This document shows, one piece after another, positions 33,370 through 43,816 of a stretch of DNA of 64,000 nt; within the stretch, counting starts at the first letter, position 1, and each line of letters starts with the position of its first letter. The DNA is from Fredinandcohnia aciditolerans (GTDB lineage Bacteria; Bacillota; Bacilli; Bacillales; Bacillaceae_L), in contig QGHH01000011.1 of the NCBI GenBank assembly GCA_003640645.1, positions 62,001-126,000 of the forward strand, given 5' to 3'. Both the position numbers and the translations under genes were made by a program. The notes beneath the pieces were generated by a model. It was given only the letters and a program-made list of their open reading frames with translations, had not been told where the DNA came from and did no database searches.

Positions 33370-34311
33370 ATGTTAGATACTGTGTTAAACCTGATTAATA
33401 CTCGTATGCAGTATAAAAGAGGTATAGCTAATGGCTTACCTGGTCTTGTTGCAATTCTATTATTTATTGGTTTTTTCGTGTTTTTTGAACCGATTTATAA
33501 AGTATTAGATTTTATCGGCTTAATAACATTGTTAGATAAAATGGGTATTATTACACCTGATCCATCAATTACGTTATGGAGATTAATTGGTGTTGTTTGT
33601 GCAGTTACAGTTATGTTATGGATAGCTATATTCCTATTAGGATTAATGTTTTCCTTTATTCCATTTGTAGGAACACTAGGAGTATATGTTATGTTTGCTT
33701 TACTTTACCCTATATACTCAATAATTAACTTATTTGTTGGTAGTCATACTAGCAAAGTAATGAAGCGAGCATATGAGGACTATCTATTCAAAAATGGTCG
33801 TAAAGTTGAGTATGAAGAAATACTAGAAAAAAACAATATACTACCTTATAAAAGAGCATTTTTCTACATTGGAGTAACGAAGGATAAAAAGTATTATCTA
33901 ATTATGCCACGCCCCTATGCTTTATCTACCTATTCACATAAAGGAAGAAGATTTACAATTGACCACCATGTACAAAACGGTGTTGTAAGTTTTTATTTTC
34001 AATTGGCAAAAGACAAGACACAACCTATTGAAAATGTACCTATACAGGAAATTGAGTACTATATAGAAAATCGTTCACAGGATTTCGTTAAATTTTATGA
34101 CCACTTTGTCAGATTTAATGGGATAGAATATACAAATTATATGTATGATACTAATAATAAGTATGAACAAGAAAAAGATAGATTGCTCAAAGAGTTGAAC
34201 CGAGCGAATAACCCTAAACATGAGCAATATCCTAAGTTAGCATTGAAACTTAAGGCTGAATTAAAACGATTTGTTTTATATAAAGAAAATGGTTGGGAAG
34301 CTATTAAATGA
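33370..34311 (+). CDS. membrane protein, 313 aa
   Basis: Three or four hydrophobic segments in residues 20-130 (VAILLFIGFFVFF; LIGVVCAVTVMLWIAIFLLG; GVYVMFALLYPIYSIINLFV), then a cytoplasmic domain of about 170 residues. Strong AAAGGAGGGG site. Overlaps the next gene as ATGA. Function unknown. Confidence 0.65.
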   Translation: MLDTVLNLINTRMQYKRGIANGLPGLVAILLFIGFFVFFEPIYKVLDFIGLITLLDKMGIITPDPSITLWRLIGVVCAVTVMLWIAIFLLGLMFSFIPFVGTLGVYVMFALLYPIYSIINLFVGSHTSKVMKRAYEDYLFKNGRKVEYEEILEKNNILPYKRAFFYIGVTKDKKYYLIMPRPYALSTYSHKGRRFTIDHHVQNGVVSFYFQLAKDKTQPIENVPIQEIEYYIENRSQDFVKFYDHFVRFNGIEYTNYMYDTNNKYEQEKDRLLKELNRANNPKHEQYPKLALKLKAELKRFVLYKENGWEAIK

Positions 34312-34871
34312 GAGAAGATAATATACTGAAATTATTGAAAATAGCAGAAACACATAAGCAAGCATTTACAAGTGTAAGAAAGTGGAATGAATATGCAAAA
34401 GAGCACAACCTCCCTTCTTCTCGACAATTTATCCATGCATTTGAATCATGGAAAAATGCTAGAAAGGCAGTAGGCATTAAATCCAGTAGTATTAAATATG
34501 AAGGTAAGTATACAAAAAAAGAGCTTAAGGAAATCATTAATAAGCATTCTAAAGAATTCTCTTCTAAAGAAAACTGGTACGTCTACGCAAAAGAGAATGG
34601 GTTGCCTACTTACGAAACATTTGTAAAGTATTTTGAAAACTGGAATGAAGTACAGAAGCTAGCGGGATTTATTCCAAACAAGCTATCAAATGATGATTTG
34701 ATAAAGATAGCCAAGAAGCATAAAGAATCATTCATATCCAAAAATAAGTGGAATGAGTATGCTAAGGAGCATAACTTACCATCAGCCATAACCTATATAA
34801 GAAGATTTGATTCATGGTCAAATATTTATGAAATAATACATCAACCAATAGAGAAAAAAAGAGACAGTTAG
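34308..34871 (+). CDS. protein with three homing-endonuclease-associated repeats
   Basis: 187 aa built of three about 60-residue repeats, each with W-YAKE-LP and then FxSW/FxNW: KWNEYAKEHNLPSSRQFI...FESW, NWYVYAKENGLPTYETFV...FENW, KWNEYAKEHNLPSAITYI...FDSW. This matches the small DNA-binding repeats that flank HNH homing nucleases. No nuclease domain is attached. Likely a stand-alone DNA-binding protein, coupled to the membrane protein upstream. Confidence 0.75.
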   Translation: MREDNILKLLKIAETHKQAFTSVRKWNEYAKEHNLPSSRQFIHAFESWKNARKAVGIKSSSIKYEGKYTKKELKEIINKHSKEFSSKENWYVYAKENGLPTYETFVKYFENWNEVQKLAGFIPNKLSNDDLIKIAKKHKESFISKNKWNEYAKEHNLPSAITYIRRFDSWSNIYEIIHQPIEKKRDS

Positions 34872-34893
34872 GATTATCCTTCTGTCCCTTTTT
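34855..34893. terminator. bidirectional terminator between convergent genes
   Basis: AAAAAGaGACAG/CTGTCcCTTTTT stem overlapping the stop codons of the repeat protein and the T4SS gene. Confidence 0.7.
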
Positions 34894-35527
34894 CTATTAA
34901 TCCGATAATATCCCATACACTAGTAGTAATATATAGGCTTTCTGTACCTGTATGTTCATCATCGACAATCATTTTGAGTTCTAGTGGTATAACAATCTCG
35001 ATATCGCTATACTTAAATACTGTCTCAACTTCTACAGTATTGTCCGCTATACTAGCTTTTTCTTTCAGAATACCAATGTCTTGTAATTTACCATTTCGAG
35101 AAATTTGGTTTGTCATTTCTTTAATTACTTCCGATTTATCAAAAGAATCTACCTTGAAAAGATCATCATTAAATTTTTCAATTTCAAAATTCTTATAGAA
35201 ATTGTCATAATCGTTTGCTAGGATTGTTACCCCTAAGAATCTTATTGTATTTTCGGGTACCTGAAAGTATTCGACTATCTCCATTTGCTTTTCTGTAACA
35301 CCGCTACCATGATGTAACTCTTCGCTAGTTTCTTCTTCATGTAACCAATCTAAATTTGCTTGAGTTTGAGTATTAATAATGGATTGGTACATTTCATCAT
35401 CTTTTGAGATATTCATATAATTGGGTTCATTTTGAATTACAACTAGATAGATTATTACGGCTATCAAACCAACGCCCATAAATATAGAAAATCCTATTAA
35501 TAAACGACTAAGTGACATTGTGGGCAT
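34874..35527 (-). CDS. single-pass membrane protein at the end of the T4SS operon
   Basis: 217 aa. One N-terminal transmembrane segment (LIGFSIFMGVGLIAVIIYLV), then an extracytoplasmic alpha/beta domain. The layout is that of VirB8/TcpC-like components, but sequence alone does not prove it. AAGGGGGTAA site. Last gene of the minus-strand conjugation operon. Confidence 0.55.
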   Translation of the reverse strand: MPTMSLSRLLIGFSIFMGVGLIAVIIYLVVIQNEPNYMNISKDDEMYQSIINTQTQANLDWLHEEETSEELHHGSGVTEKQMEIVEYFQVPENTIRFLGVTILANDYDNFYKNFEIEKFNDDLFKVDSFDKSEVIKEMTNQISRNGKLQDIGILKEKASIADNTVEVETVFKYSDIEIVIPLELKMIVDDEHTGTESLYITTSVWDIIGLIEKGTEG

Positions 35528-35558
35528 GATTACCCCCTTTCCAGAGAAAAATTGATTA

Positions 35559-37154
35559 TCATAATTTAATGTGTAATAGAGGGTCTACAGCTGACCTTTG
35601 ACTTTCTCCTACTCTTACACTTGGATGAATCTCAAAGTGAAGATGAATTCCAGTTGAGTCTCCGGTTTTTCCCATTAGACCAATTACGTCTCCTTTTTTT
35701 ACTTTGTCTCCCACTTTGAACTGTCTTGAGCCTTCTACCATATGCCAATAACATGTTGTCCATATTTTCCCATTGATGTTATGTTGAATGATAATCCGTT
35801 CTCCATATGTGCTTTTTCCATTTTTCCATTGATATTCAGAAACTGTGACTACTCCATCTGCAGCAGCATATATTGGAACGTTTTTTCCTCCACTTGCAAT
35901 ATCAATCCCTGAGTGTAATCTACCCCACCTCATACCAAATGGGGAAGATAATCTTCCGTTTGCTGGTTTCATAAACACACCATCTGAAGCAGGAGGTATA
36001 TCGCCAGGTTTAATAGTTATAGGGCCACTCCCACCAGTATTACCACCACTGTTGCCATTAGAACCAGGTGACACCCCTAACCAAGATAGGTAACCTAGAG
36101 GTAATGAGGTAACTGCTTCATAACTTGATTCCATTAATTTCTTCTGCTCTAAATCAATATTGTAGGTATTTAGGATATTATCAAATACGGTAAAGTTATG
36201 TGATAGATTATCCGATATATGACGATATGTTTCTTTCCTCTGGCAAGTTTCAGTTTCTTTCTCAGATGTTTCCTTTTTTGTACAGGACCAAGTTGTCCAT
36301 GATTTGCTATATTCTTTAGTTATGGTTCCGTTCCACGCATCAATTTTTGTTACAAGATTTACGGTTTCCTCTTTTGTTTCCTTACTTTCGTTACAAACTT
36401 TTATCTTTGGCGCTGGTGGCGGTGGCTCTGTTTCTTTTGGCGGTTCCGGTGGTTTAGGTTTGGATGGTGGTGGTTTAGGACTAGGGGGTGTAACTGGAAC
36501 CCCAGGGTCTAATACTGGTCCCCCCCAACCAAATGCTAAAACCGAAACTTTATTGCTAACCTCAAAGAAAGTTGCTGAAACTCCGTTTACTTTCCAATTC
36601 GGTTGTTCTTCCCAAGTACATACATTCTTTGTAATCTCAACCTTTACAGGAAAACTTTCAGAATGGGATTTTGGTTTTAAATCTTTAATTATTTGATCAA
36701 CCTTTTTCTTAGCATCACTTACATTTATGTCAGCCATACCTATCATTAATGGAAGCATCGAGCTTATTAAATCTGAGGTAACTATATAAGGTTGTAAGCT
36801 ACTATCGTATTTACCTTTTTCAGCATTTACTTTTGTAGCAATATAAGTCTGCACAGCTTTAATGTCGGGGTCAACATTATCTCCCCCTTTACCAGAAAAA
36901 CCAATTGATAGAATACTATTTGCTAAGACAATAACTATAAGAATCGAACCAATAATTAATATGGCTGGTAAGCCAATAGTAGCTAGTAATGATAATAAAG
37001 CTTTAGCGCCAAGAGCAATAGCTTTTGCTACTGCTTTCATGGCAACTTTAGCAAGTTTCTTTAATGCTTTTTTTGCTACTTTTTTTGCTTGATTTTTAAC
37101 TATCCTTTTGGCCTGATCTTTGATTATGGACTCTTTTTCATCATTTCCTTGCAT
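35559..37154 (-). CDS. T4SS M23-family peptidoglycan hydrolase
   Basis: 531 aa. Lys/Ala-rich N-terminus, a hydrophobic segment (about residues 55-85), a long extracellular region with a Pro-rich stretch (TPPSPKPPPSKPKPPEPP), and a C-terminal M23 domain: GMRWGRLHSGIDIASGG (metal His and Asp), then GIHLHFEIHPS (HxH). It opens the cell wall for the conjugation channel. Start ATG overlaps the upstream stop (TAATG). Confidence 0.83.
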   Translation of the reverse strand: MQGNDEKESIIKDQAKRIVKNQAKKVAKKALKKLAKVAMKAVAKAIALGAKALLSLLATIGLPAILIIGSILIVIVLANSILSIGFSGKGGDNVDPDIKAVQTYIATKVNAEKGKYDSSLQPYIVTSDLISSMLPLMIGMADINVSDAKKKVDQIIKDLKPKSHSESFPVKVEITKNVCTWEEQPNWKVNGVSATFFEVSNKVSVLAFGWGGPVLDPGVPVTPPSPKPPPSKPKPPEPPKETEPPPPAPKIKVCNESKETKEETVNLVTKIDAWNGTITKEYSKSWTTWSCTKKETSEKETETCQRKETYRHISDNLSHNFTVFDNILNTYNIDLEQKKLMESSYEAVTSLPLGYLSWLGVSPGSNGNSGGNTGGSGPITIKPGDIPPASDGVFMKPANGRLSSPFGMRWGRLHSGIDIASGGKNVPIYAAADGVVTVSEYQWKNGKSTYGERIIIQHNINGKIWTTCYWHMVEGSRQFKVGDKVKKGDVIGLMGKTGDSTGIHLHFEIHPSVRVGESQRSAVDPLLHIKL

Positions 37155-40100
37155 TATCCATTCCCCACTAATGAGTAACGATTTGAATCTACTTTTTGTC
37201 GATTCGCATATCGTTTATTTAATTTAGACGGAACAAGAGAGTTTGGGTCGATATCAATTGTTGATACTTTTGTTGGGTTATCGTCATAATAAGCATCTTG
37301 TTTTACATTTACTGTTTTTACAATACGACGATTTACAACTTCATAATCTGAGTGTAATCTTTCACCAGGTTTAAGTGTTTCTTGACCTTTACTATATGGA
37401 CTAACACGGAACTCTCTTCCAGTTGTACTGTCAGTTGTTACTAGATAGCTTCTATCACGTTCAACTACTAATCTAACTTGATTATTAGCGGAATTTGCAA
37501 CGATAGAATCAATGTGATAGTTACCTTCATCAACAAATTGATTTTGTGGTGTATAAACAGGTTTTTCCTTAAATTGCGGTTTTACGACTACATTACTATG
37601 ATTTCCTACTAATCTATTAGGATTAATTTGTGGTGCATTGGTGACAGGTATTCTTCCACCTGATGAATCTTCCATATACATATACTGTGTTGTAGGTACC
37701 ATAGTTCTATCTTCACCGATAGTAAGATTTTGTTTTAATACTTGTCCTTGTTTCAGAGTACTATCTCCTGAACCATAACGTGAAACAACCTGCGTTTGAC
37801 CATTTTTATCGGTCATTTGAACATAAGAACGGTCTTGTTCGACGATTAGTTGGACAGCACCATCAACTATTTGATCCTTACCAATAACAGGATTAAACTC
37901 TGTCTGAGCTTGTTGTTGGATTTCAACAATTTCTTTGGCTTGTTGCTGAGCTTGATTTAAGTAAGGACTCTTATTAGCAATCTTATTGGCCGTATTGATA
38001 TATCCACTTGGACCTTTGATAACACCAGAGAGATAGGCACTACTATCTTGATACATCTTTTGGTTTTCAATTGGGTCTGTATATTGATGGTTTTTAAAAT
38101 TATCAAAAGCTTGTTTGAAACTTCCGGCTACAGCACTACCACCAATTAATACTTTATTTTGTCCTTGTTTTATTAGATTCAACGGAGGAGCTAACTGAGG
38201 TCCATCATTTACTTGAAGTTCAGCGCTCTTCTCATTCGCACCTTGAACAAAACCTTGTGATAACCCTTGTACTGTTTGTCCTAATCGTGATTCAGATACT
38301 AAGTGAGCTACAGTACCAACTCCTGAATGTGTTACTAAACCTGAGCCAAATGCTTTTATGCTTGAACCACCAGCTTTTACTATTGCTTTTGGATTCATTT
38401 GTCTAATTTGATTTGGAACTTCAGTACGTGCATCATTGAAGTTCTGCTGATAAGCATTAGCTTCATGCTGTGTGTTCCATTGTTTTAATGCCTGGGCTTC
38501 ATCATAGGCTGTAAAAGCTCTACCTTGTGATTCATAGGATTGTCTAGCGTCTGCAATGAAGTCTTGCTTTTGATCTTGAGTTCTTTGTACAGCTATTTGA
38601 CTTGCTACAGCATCGACATTAACAGAGCCTTTATTTAAGAGATTACCACCATTTACATGACCTACTGAACGACTAGCTATCCCAGAGTTCTCAACTGAAA
38701 CATTATTGTTAGCAGCGTGAGTTTCCCACATTTGTTCAATTTCTCCCTGAGAACGATTAGGGAACTGTTGTGTCATATTTGTAATAAAGCTTTGCTTTTG
38801 TTGTTCATCTAGTTTATTGGCAAAGTTGTCGGTGAATGCCTGTTTATCAACTAATGCACCAGATACAGAAGTACGGTCAAACTCACCAGCAATAGCTTGC
38901 ATTTCTTTATATTTGGTTTTCACTTGTTTTTTCCAAGCGCGTTGAATTTCAACTTCACTCATTCCCGCATCTTTTGCTTCTTGATAGAAACTCTCTTTAT
39001 TTGCACCTGCCCACTCTTTTGTAGCGGCATCAGCATTGTCGATTAATTTTCTATCAGTACCATCACTCATTCCTGTTGATTCTGCAACGGCTTGACTAGC
39101 TAATTGAAGGTTTTCATTATATTTGTTCTTCGCTTGTTTCCTAAAAGCTTTTGAACTCGTATGATTTTTCCAATCCTTCTCGATATCTTCATACGAACGA
39201 GATGGATCTTGTTCTACTGCATTTTTGAAAAATTGGTCTTTCTCTCCTTTAACCCATTCTTCAGTAGCTCCTTTAGCAGCATTTTGTACTAAATCATTGG
39301 CTTGAACATATTCTCCACCTTTATTCAATTTAGCTAATGATTTCTGAGCATCTTTTTTAAATGCCTTAAATTGATTTGATTTTTCTTGATCCCATAATTT
39401 GTCTATTTGTTCAGGTGTGTAATCAGGAAATTGATTTTTTAAGTGGTCTTTGAAGGCTTCTTCATTAGCTCCTGCCCACGCTTCAGTTTTATTTTGGGCG
39501 ATTTTCTCAGCTAAATCCTCGTTAGTAGCACCTTTAAGAGCATCTACAGCATCTTTACCACTTCTTTTTAGAGTAGAACCTAAATGATAAGCAGCACTTC
39601 CCCCTACTCGTCCTACGACACCTCCAATTTCAGAACCGATTGTACTAGCAACGATTGCACCCGCTGGTCCCATCGGAGCACCAACAAATGTCCCACCAAT
39701 TCCAGCAAGCATTTTTCCACCTTTTGAAGCAATTTCTCCCGCTCTGAGCATTTTACTAGCTCTTGATGTAGCACCACCATCAGTACCCGCTTTATCAGCG
39801 GGGCTAAGATTACCATTACCTTCCTCGCCTGTTTTGGCACCACTCATTCTATCTTTTAATCTTTCAGCTCCACCACGAAGTGTACTCATTACATCTTTAC
39901 CATTCATTGCTCCTTTAACTGAGCCGTACACACCCGCTAATGCGGCCATGCCCATCATAGAGCCAGCTTTATGCATGGCACCTTGCATTTGTCCACCCAT
40001 TTGAAATAAACCTTTGATTGCTTCACCTGTTGGGATAAAGATTATTAAAAGCATGAGCAACATGAAATTTGTGCCGATACTAACTTCCCCATCATCATTC

Positions 40101-40816
40101 ATATAACTTGCGGATAAATATACCATCCAGTACAACATGGCATGAATACTCTGCACAAAAATTGTTCCGATTAATTCCTTGATCCAGTTTGCAGTAATAG
40201 ATTTTGTATTTGGGAACATCCATAACACTATCATTATGGGTCCTAACACGAGTAGCATTTTTAAAGTTAAAGACCTCATAAAATAGTAGAACGAAGCCCA
40301 AATTGATAACCCTAAATTTACTAACATGATTAGGATTCCCGCTAAGATATTTGAATTATCAAATCCCTCTATAGTAGTTGGTATATTCCAAACTGCACCA
40401 GATGGAAGGGCACCCTTGAAGAATTTCACGATTGCATCATTGGCACTAAAGAGAAGATCGTAAAATGTGCCAAGCAAAGCAATACCGACAGCAACAACCA
40501 TCCAGTCTTTTAAAAATCCAATTAATTGAGTACGACTAGCGGGATTATAACCTGCTGATGCGGTTTTTATTGCAGCATAGGCTACACCAGCTACAAGGAA
40601 AAAACCTGCAAGTACACTCATGGTAGCTGTACCAGGCCCGATGACTGCATTCATATCATTCTTAGTGAATGTAGAGTAAATAAGATTTGTATCTGTTCCG
40701 AATATACCTGTACCAAATATCCAATCTTTAAACCCTTTAATATCATTAAAAGGAGCAAATAAACTTCCAAAAATCGTTTTGAGTAAGGCTATAAAAGCGT
40801 CACCTATCCAACCCAA
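37154..40816 (-). CDS. VirB6/TrbL-like polytopic T4SS protein with long repeat tail
   Basis: 1220 aa. The first about 290 residues hold five to seven transmembrane segments, typical of VirB6/TrbL channel proteins. A Gly/Ala-rich linker follows, then a long hydrophilic region. Residues about 430-800 contain degenerate repeats with WAGAN or EWV, then F, then W...H/K (EWAGANEEAFKDHL; EWVKGEKDQFFKNA; EWAGANKESFYQEA). The C-terminal third is beta-rich. TTG start after GGAGGTGAAG. The large soluble part probably faces the cell wall or partner proteins. Confidence 0.75.
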   Translation of the reverse strand: MGWIGDAFIALLKTIFGSLFAPFNDIKGFKDWIFGTGIFGTDTNLIYSTFTKNDMNAVIGPGTATMSVLAGFFLVAGVAYAAIKTASAGYNPASRTQLIGFLKDWMVVAVGIALLGTFYDLLFSANDAIVKFFKGALPSGAVWNIPTTIEGFDNSNILAGILIMLVNLGLSIWASFYYFMRSLTLKMLLVLGPIMIVLWMFPNTKSITANWIKELIGTIFVQSIHAMLYWMVYLSASYMNDDGEVSIGTNFMLLMLLIIFIPTGEAIKGLFQMGGQMQGAMHKAGSMMGMAALAGVYGSVKGAMNGKDVMSTLRGGAERLKDRMSGAKTGEEGNGNLSPADKAGTDGGATSRASKMLRAGEIASKGGKMLAGIGGTFVGAPMGPAGAIVASTIGSEIGGVVGRVGGSAAYHLGSTLKRSGKDAVDALKGATNEDLAEKIAQNKTEAWAGANEEAFKDHLKNQFPDYTPEQIDKLWDQEKSNQFKAFKKDAQKSLAKLNKGGEYVQANDLVQNAAKGATEEWVKGEKDQFFKNAVEQDPSRSYEDIEKDWKNHTSSKAFRKQAKNKYNENLQLASQAVAESTGMSDGTDRKLIDNADAATKEWAGANKESFYQEAKDAGMSEVEIQRAWKKQVKTKYKEMQAIAGEFDRTSVSGALVDKQAFTDNFANKLDEQQKQSFITNMTQQFPNRSQGEIEQMWETHAANNNVSVENSGIASRSVGHVNGGNLLNKGSVNVDAVASQIAVQRTQDQKQDFIADARQSYESQGRAFTAYDEAQALKQWNTQHEANAYQQNFNDARTEVPNQIRQMNPKAIVKAGGSSIKAFGSGLVTHSGVGTVAHLVSESRLGQTVQGLSQGFVQGANEKSAELQVNDGPQLAPPLNLIKQGQNKVLIGGSAVAGSFKQAFDNFKNHQYTDPIENQKMYQDSSAYLSGVIKGPSGYINTANKIANKSPYLNQAQQQAKEIVEIQQQAQTEFNPVIGKDQIVDGAVQLIVEQDRSYVQMTDKNGQTQVVSRYGSGDSTLKQGQVLKQNLTIGEDRTMVPTTQYMYMEDSSGGRIPVTNAPQINPNRLVGNHSNVVVKPQFKEKPVYTPQNQFVDEGNYHIDSIVANSANNQVRLVVERDRSYLVTTDSTTGREFRVSPYSKGQETLKPGERLHSDYEVVNRRIVKTVNVKQDAYYDDNPTKVSTIDIDPNSLVPSKLNKRYANRQKVDSNRYSLVGNG

Positions 40817-40830
40817 CTATTCTTCACCTC

Positions 40831-42945
40831 CTAAATTGTTTGTCGTTCTTGCATTCTCTTTCTATCTAATCTTTCCTTAAGGAGAGCTTCATTTGATTCA
40901 ATGTACATCATTTCGCCTTCGGAAGGGTCTGTACGCATCCAAATCCGATTATCACCAAATCTGACAATGCACTCTCCTTTTGCCGTATTAGAGAATATAG
41001 TGTTAATTTCCCCTTCAGCTAAGTCGAAGTGATCTCTAATCTTCTTCAAATCTATCGGGTTCTGTTGCATGAAGAAAATAGTAAATGTTGAAGTAACGAT
41101 ACCACGAGCTTTCTTATTTTCTAATAATCTAACAAAATCTTGAGATGCATACATTAGACCACAATTCCGTTTACGTGCTCTTCTCGCTACCTTTTCATAG
41201 AACGACACAGTGGCGTCATTATCGATAGATTGCCAGATTTCATCCGCGACAATATATTTCTTTATTTCAGCCTTTTCGATATTTTTCGCAAAATGCTCCC
41301 AGGCATAGTTGATTAATACGTGGTATGCAACTGGTTTTAGTAACCCTTCTTCCATACCACTGATATTGAAATTAACTAGCCTAGCAGATTCCAAGCTTTG
41401 TGTTACACCATGTCCTAATCTCGTTTGACCATCGAAAATCGGTTTAGAGCCTGTACGCAAAAATGGTTTGAGTGCTGCTAGTAATCTTTTGCAATCTTGG
41501 TCATTGCTATATTTTTCGTAAAGATACTCATAGATTTGTAGGAGTTCAGGCTCAGGCTTACGTACACGAGACTGGACTAATTCTCCATCTACCTCGGCCA
41601 TTCCATCTTGAAATAGTGATGATGGATGTGAAGTAATGCCTAATACTTCTGTAAAAACATAAGTTATTGCTTCTTCTAAGAAGTTACGCTCAAATACGTT
41701 TAGTGCTTTATCTACACCACCACTAGAAACTAAAACGTTAAAGAAATCTAGTATTTCATTGATTTTTTCCTTAATTGGAACAAATCTTAAGTATTTCTTT
41801 CCATTTTTAGAGATAACTTCTTTTTGATCATCTTCTTCAAGTAAAGACAATTCATCATCGTCTACATCATCTAAAGGAATATCTGAATAGTTTATAGCAC
41901 AAGGATTGATAACAATTCCTGATTCTTCATGGAGGTCAATATTTATACCTTGTAATCTATTAGTCAACCTTTTGAACTCACCTTCCGGATCTATTATGAG
42001 AAAGTGAGTGTTCGCTCCTGCAAGTTGCCTTCCTATCATTAGCTTCATTGCGACTGATTTACCACTTCCGCTTATCCCGAAGAAAGCCATATTATAGTTT
42101 GTTGGTCTAAATTCTTCATTACCAAATGTATTGATGAATTCTTTATGTCCTGTAATTCGATTGATACCGATAGGAACACCGCCATAATAACGACCAGCAC
42201 CAGATATGAATGGGCTGAGAGTGGATAATGCTCGTCTATCTATGTTACGGAAAGTATCTTTTAATTGGTTTTCACCAACAGGCTGAGAAGATAGGAATCC
42301 TTTTTTTACACGACTCCATGCTGATGTTAAGCTGAAAAATTTATGCCCCATCTCATCCTGTAAATAGTTTGCAAGTGCTTCTAATTCTCTTTCTTCTTTT
42401 GCATACATGTTTCCTAATACAGAGACAAGAAACATATCATTTTCGGAAAACTGAATTTCCTCAACTAAAACTTCTGTATCGCCTATTTTTGTTCGTAAAT
42501 CATTAATTTGATCCGTATTACCTCTCCTCATTTGCCAACTTAAGTTTGATTGGAATACGGTTAATTGTTTTTGTAAAGAACGAATGGCCTGTCCTTTTGG
42601 TAGTTTGTGTATATCAATCATCACGTCTACTTCGCCAGCGGAAAGTAAGGTATTAATCCAATTTGTTTGCAGTTTTCTAGGATAACCAGAACGTGGAATG
42701 TAAAAAGGTAAGAAATGTACTACCTTTCCTAATGTTTGTTTAATACGTCCTCTATCTTCCTTATCAATCGTAATTCCGTCAGGTGATATTAAATCCCATA
42801 TTGTAGGTTTTAAATCGGATTGATATGCATTGACCTCTGTTGATTCAATGGACTCTTCACTTTGAACTCCCTTTTGGTTCTTCTTTTTCTTTGGAGCTCT
42901 CTCTTTTTTATCCAGCTTTGGTTGTTTCGACTTCTTCTTCAACAT
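40831..42945 (-). CDS. virB4: VirB4-like conjugation ATPase
   Basis: 704 aa. Walker A FGISGSGKSVAM at about residue 300, Walker B region YIVADEIWQSID, and ARRARKRNCGLMYASQD are typical of VirB4/TraC energy ATPases of type IV secretion. N-terminal Lys-rich tail, then CagE/TrbE-like region. ATG at 42945 has AAGGAG 10 nt upstream; a TTG at 42951 is possible. Overlaps the previous gene by about 38 nt. Confidence 0.9.
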   Translation of the reverse strand: MLKKKSKQPKLDKKERAPKKKKNQKGVQSEESIESTEVNAYQSDLKPTIWDLISPDGITIDKEDRGRIKQTLGKVVHFLPFYIPRSGYPRKLQTNWINTLLSAGEVDVMIDIHKLPKGQAIRSLQKQLTVFQSNLSWQMRRGNTDQINDLRTKIGDTEVLVEEIQFSENDMFLVSVLGNMYAKEERELEALANYLQDEMGHKFFSLTSAWSRVKKGFLSSQPVGENQLKDTFRNIDRRALSTLSPFISGAGRYYGGVPIGINRITGHKEFINTFGNEEFRPTNYNMAFFGISGSGKSVAMKLMIGRQLAGANTHFLIIDPEGEFKRLTNRLQGINIDLHEESGIVINPCAINYSDIPLDDVDDDELSLLEEDDQKEVISKNGKKYLRFVPIKEKINEILDFFNVLVSSGGVDKALNVFERNFLEEAITYVFTEVLGITSHPSSLFQDGMAEVDGELVQSRVRKPEPELLQIYEYLYEKYSNDQDCKRLLAALKPFLRTGSKPIFDGQTRLGHGVTQSLESARLVNFNISGMEEGLLKPVAYHVLINYAWEHFAKNIEKAEIKKYIVADEIWQSIDNDATVSFYEKVARRARKRNCGLMYASQDFVRLLENKKARGIVTSTFTIFFMQQNPIDLKKIRDHFDLAEGEINTIFSNTAKGECIVRFGDNRIWMRTDPSEGEMMYIESNEALLKERLDRKRMQERQTI

Positions 42946-43813
42946 TTTCAATCATCTCCTTCACTAGCTCGATATGTACAAGGTCTTGATCTGCTGTACT
43001 ATAAAGTGAGAAATTCTCATGTAAATCTATATCCTTAAACCTGTTATAAAGAGCTTTTTCACGATTGAACGTGTGATATAGCATTTCTTTAATACCTTCA
43101 GTAGTAAGAAGATTTACTTTAATATTTGCTTTATGAAGTGCATTCTTTGCTGTATTTAAATATCTAGAGGTCTCTTGGAAAGCTTTATTTGACATCTTAT
43201 CTTCAAATTCTTCATCTGTATCAGCTACAATTTCTTTGGCATCTACCTTAAAAGGGAATAAAATGTATCTTCTTACGTCGTATCGTGGTGAATGTTCCTG
43301 CCACTTTTGTAATTCTTCAAGCATCGACATTCCATATTCATATGTGTTGTAAGGGAGGTCGTCATGCTGTAAGTTTCTTTTAATTTCATCCATTGGTTGA
43401 GTTAAATCGATGTAACGCGCCTGGAAGTAAAGACGAATAGGATATTCTAACTGAGCAGTCCAAGTTTCAAAAATTCGATCTATGTTCTCTTGCTCATGTG
43501 GTGACAAAAGAAAATAGTTTACTGGAATTACTTCTGCAACAAGTATGAATCGGTTATCGTTTAACCAAATCATATGGTCTTTTACATCAATCATATCTTG
43601 CAAAATATCATCAAATGAATTTGGCTCTTCTTCCTCATAGGAGGCGTTTTTATTTTTTTTCTTTGATTTCGATTTATTATTAGCTAGGGCTTTATTGCTT
43701 TTGGGTGATTTTTTCTTTTTATCTTTCCACGGTAAGATAGGCTCTTTAACAGCAATTTTGAAAATTACATATGCAACTATCCCAAAAACTAAAAAGTATA
43801 TTAGCGTACCCAT
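42908..43813 (-). CDS. TrsD/TraE-like T4SS component
   Basis: 301 aa. One N-terminal transmembrane segment, a very basic linker, then an alpha/beta domain (DDILQDMIDVKDHMIWLNDN...). Its position between PrgI/VirB3-like and VirB4 genes matches the TrsD-like protein in Gram-positive conjugation loci. Overlaps VirB4. Role: likely part of the inner-membrane ATPase assembly (inferred from order). Confidence 0.6.
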   Translation of the reverse strand: MGTLIYFLVFGIVAYVIFKIAVKEPILPWKDKKKKSPKSNKALANNKSKSKKKNKNASYEEEEPNSFDDILQDMIDVKDHMIWLNDNRFILVAEVIPVNYFLLSPHEQENIDRIFETWTAQLEYPIRLYFQARYIDLTQPMDEIKRNLQHDDLPYNTYEYGMSMLEELQKWQEHSPRYDVRRYILFPFKVDAKEIVADTDEEFEDKMSNKAFQETSRYLNTAKNALHKANIKVNLLTTEGIKEMLYHTFNREKALYNRFKDIDLHENFSLYSTADQDLVHIELVKEMIENVEEEVETTKAG

Positions 43814-43816
43814 GTT

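Noticed and set aside
36304-36696. 130-codon Gly/Val-rich plus frame
   Set aside because: Mirror of the Pro-rich linker of the M23 hydrolase gene; an antisense artefact.
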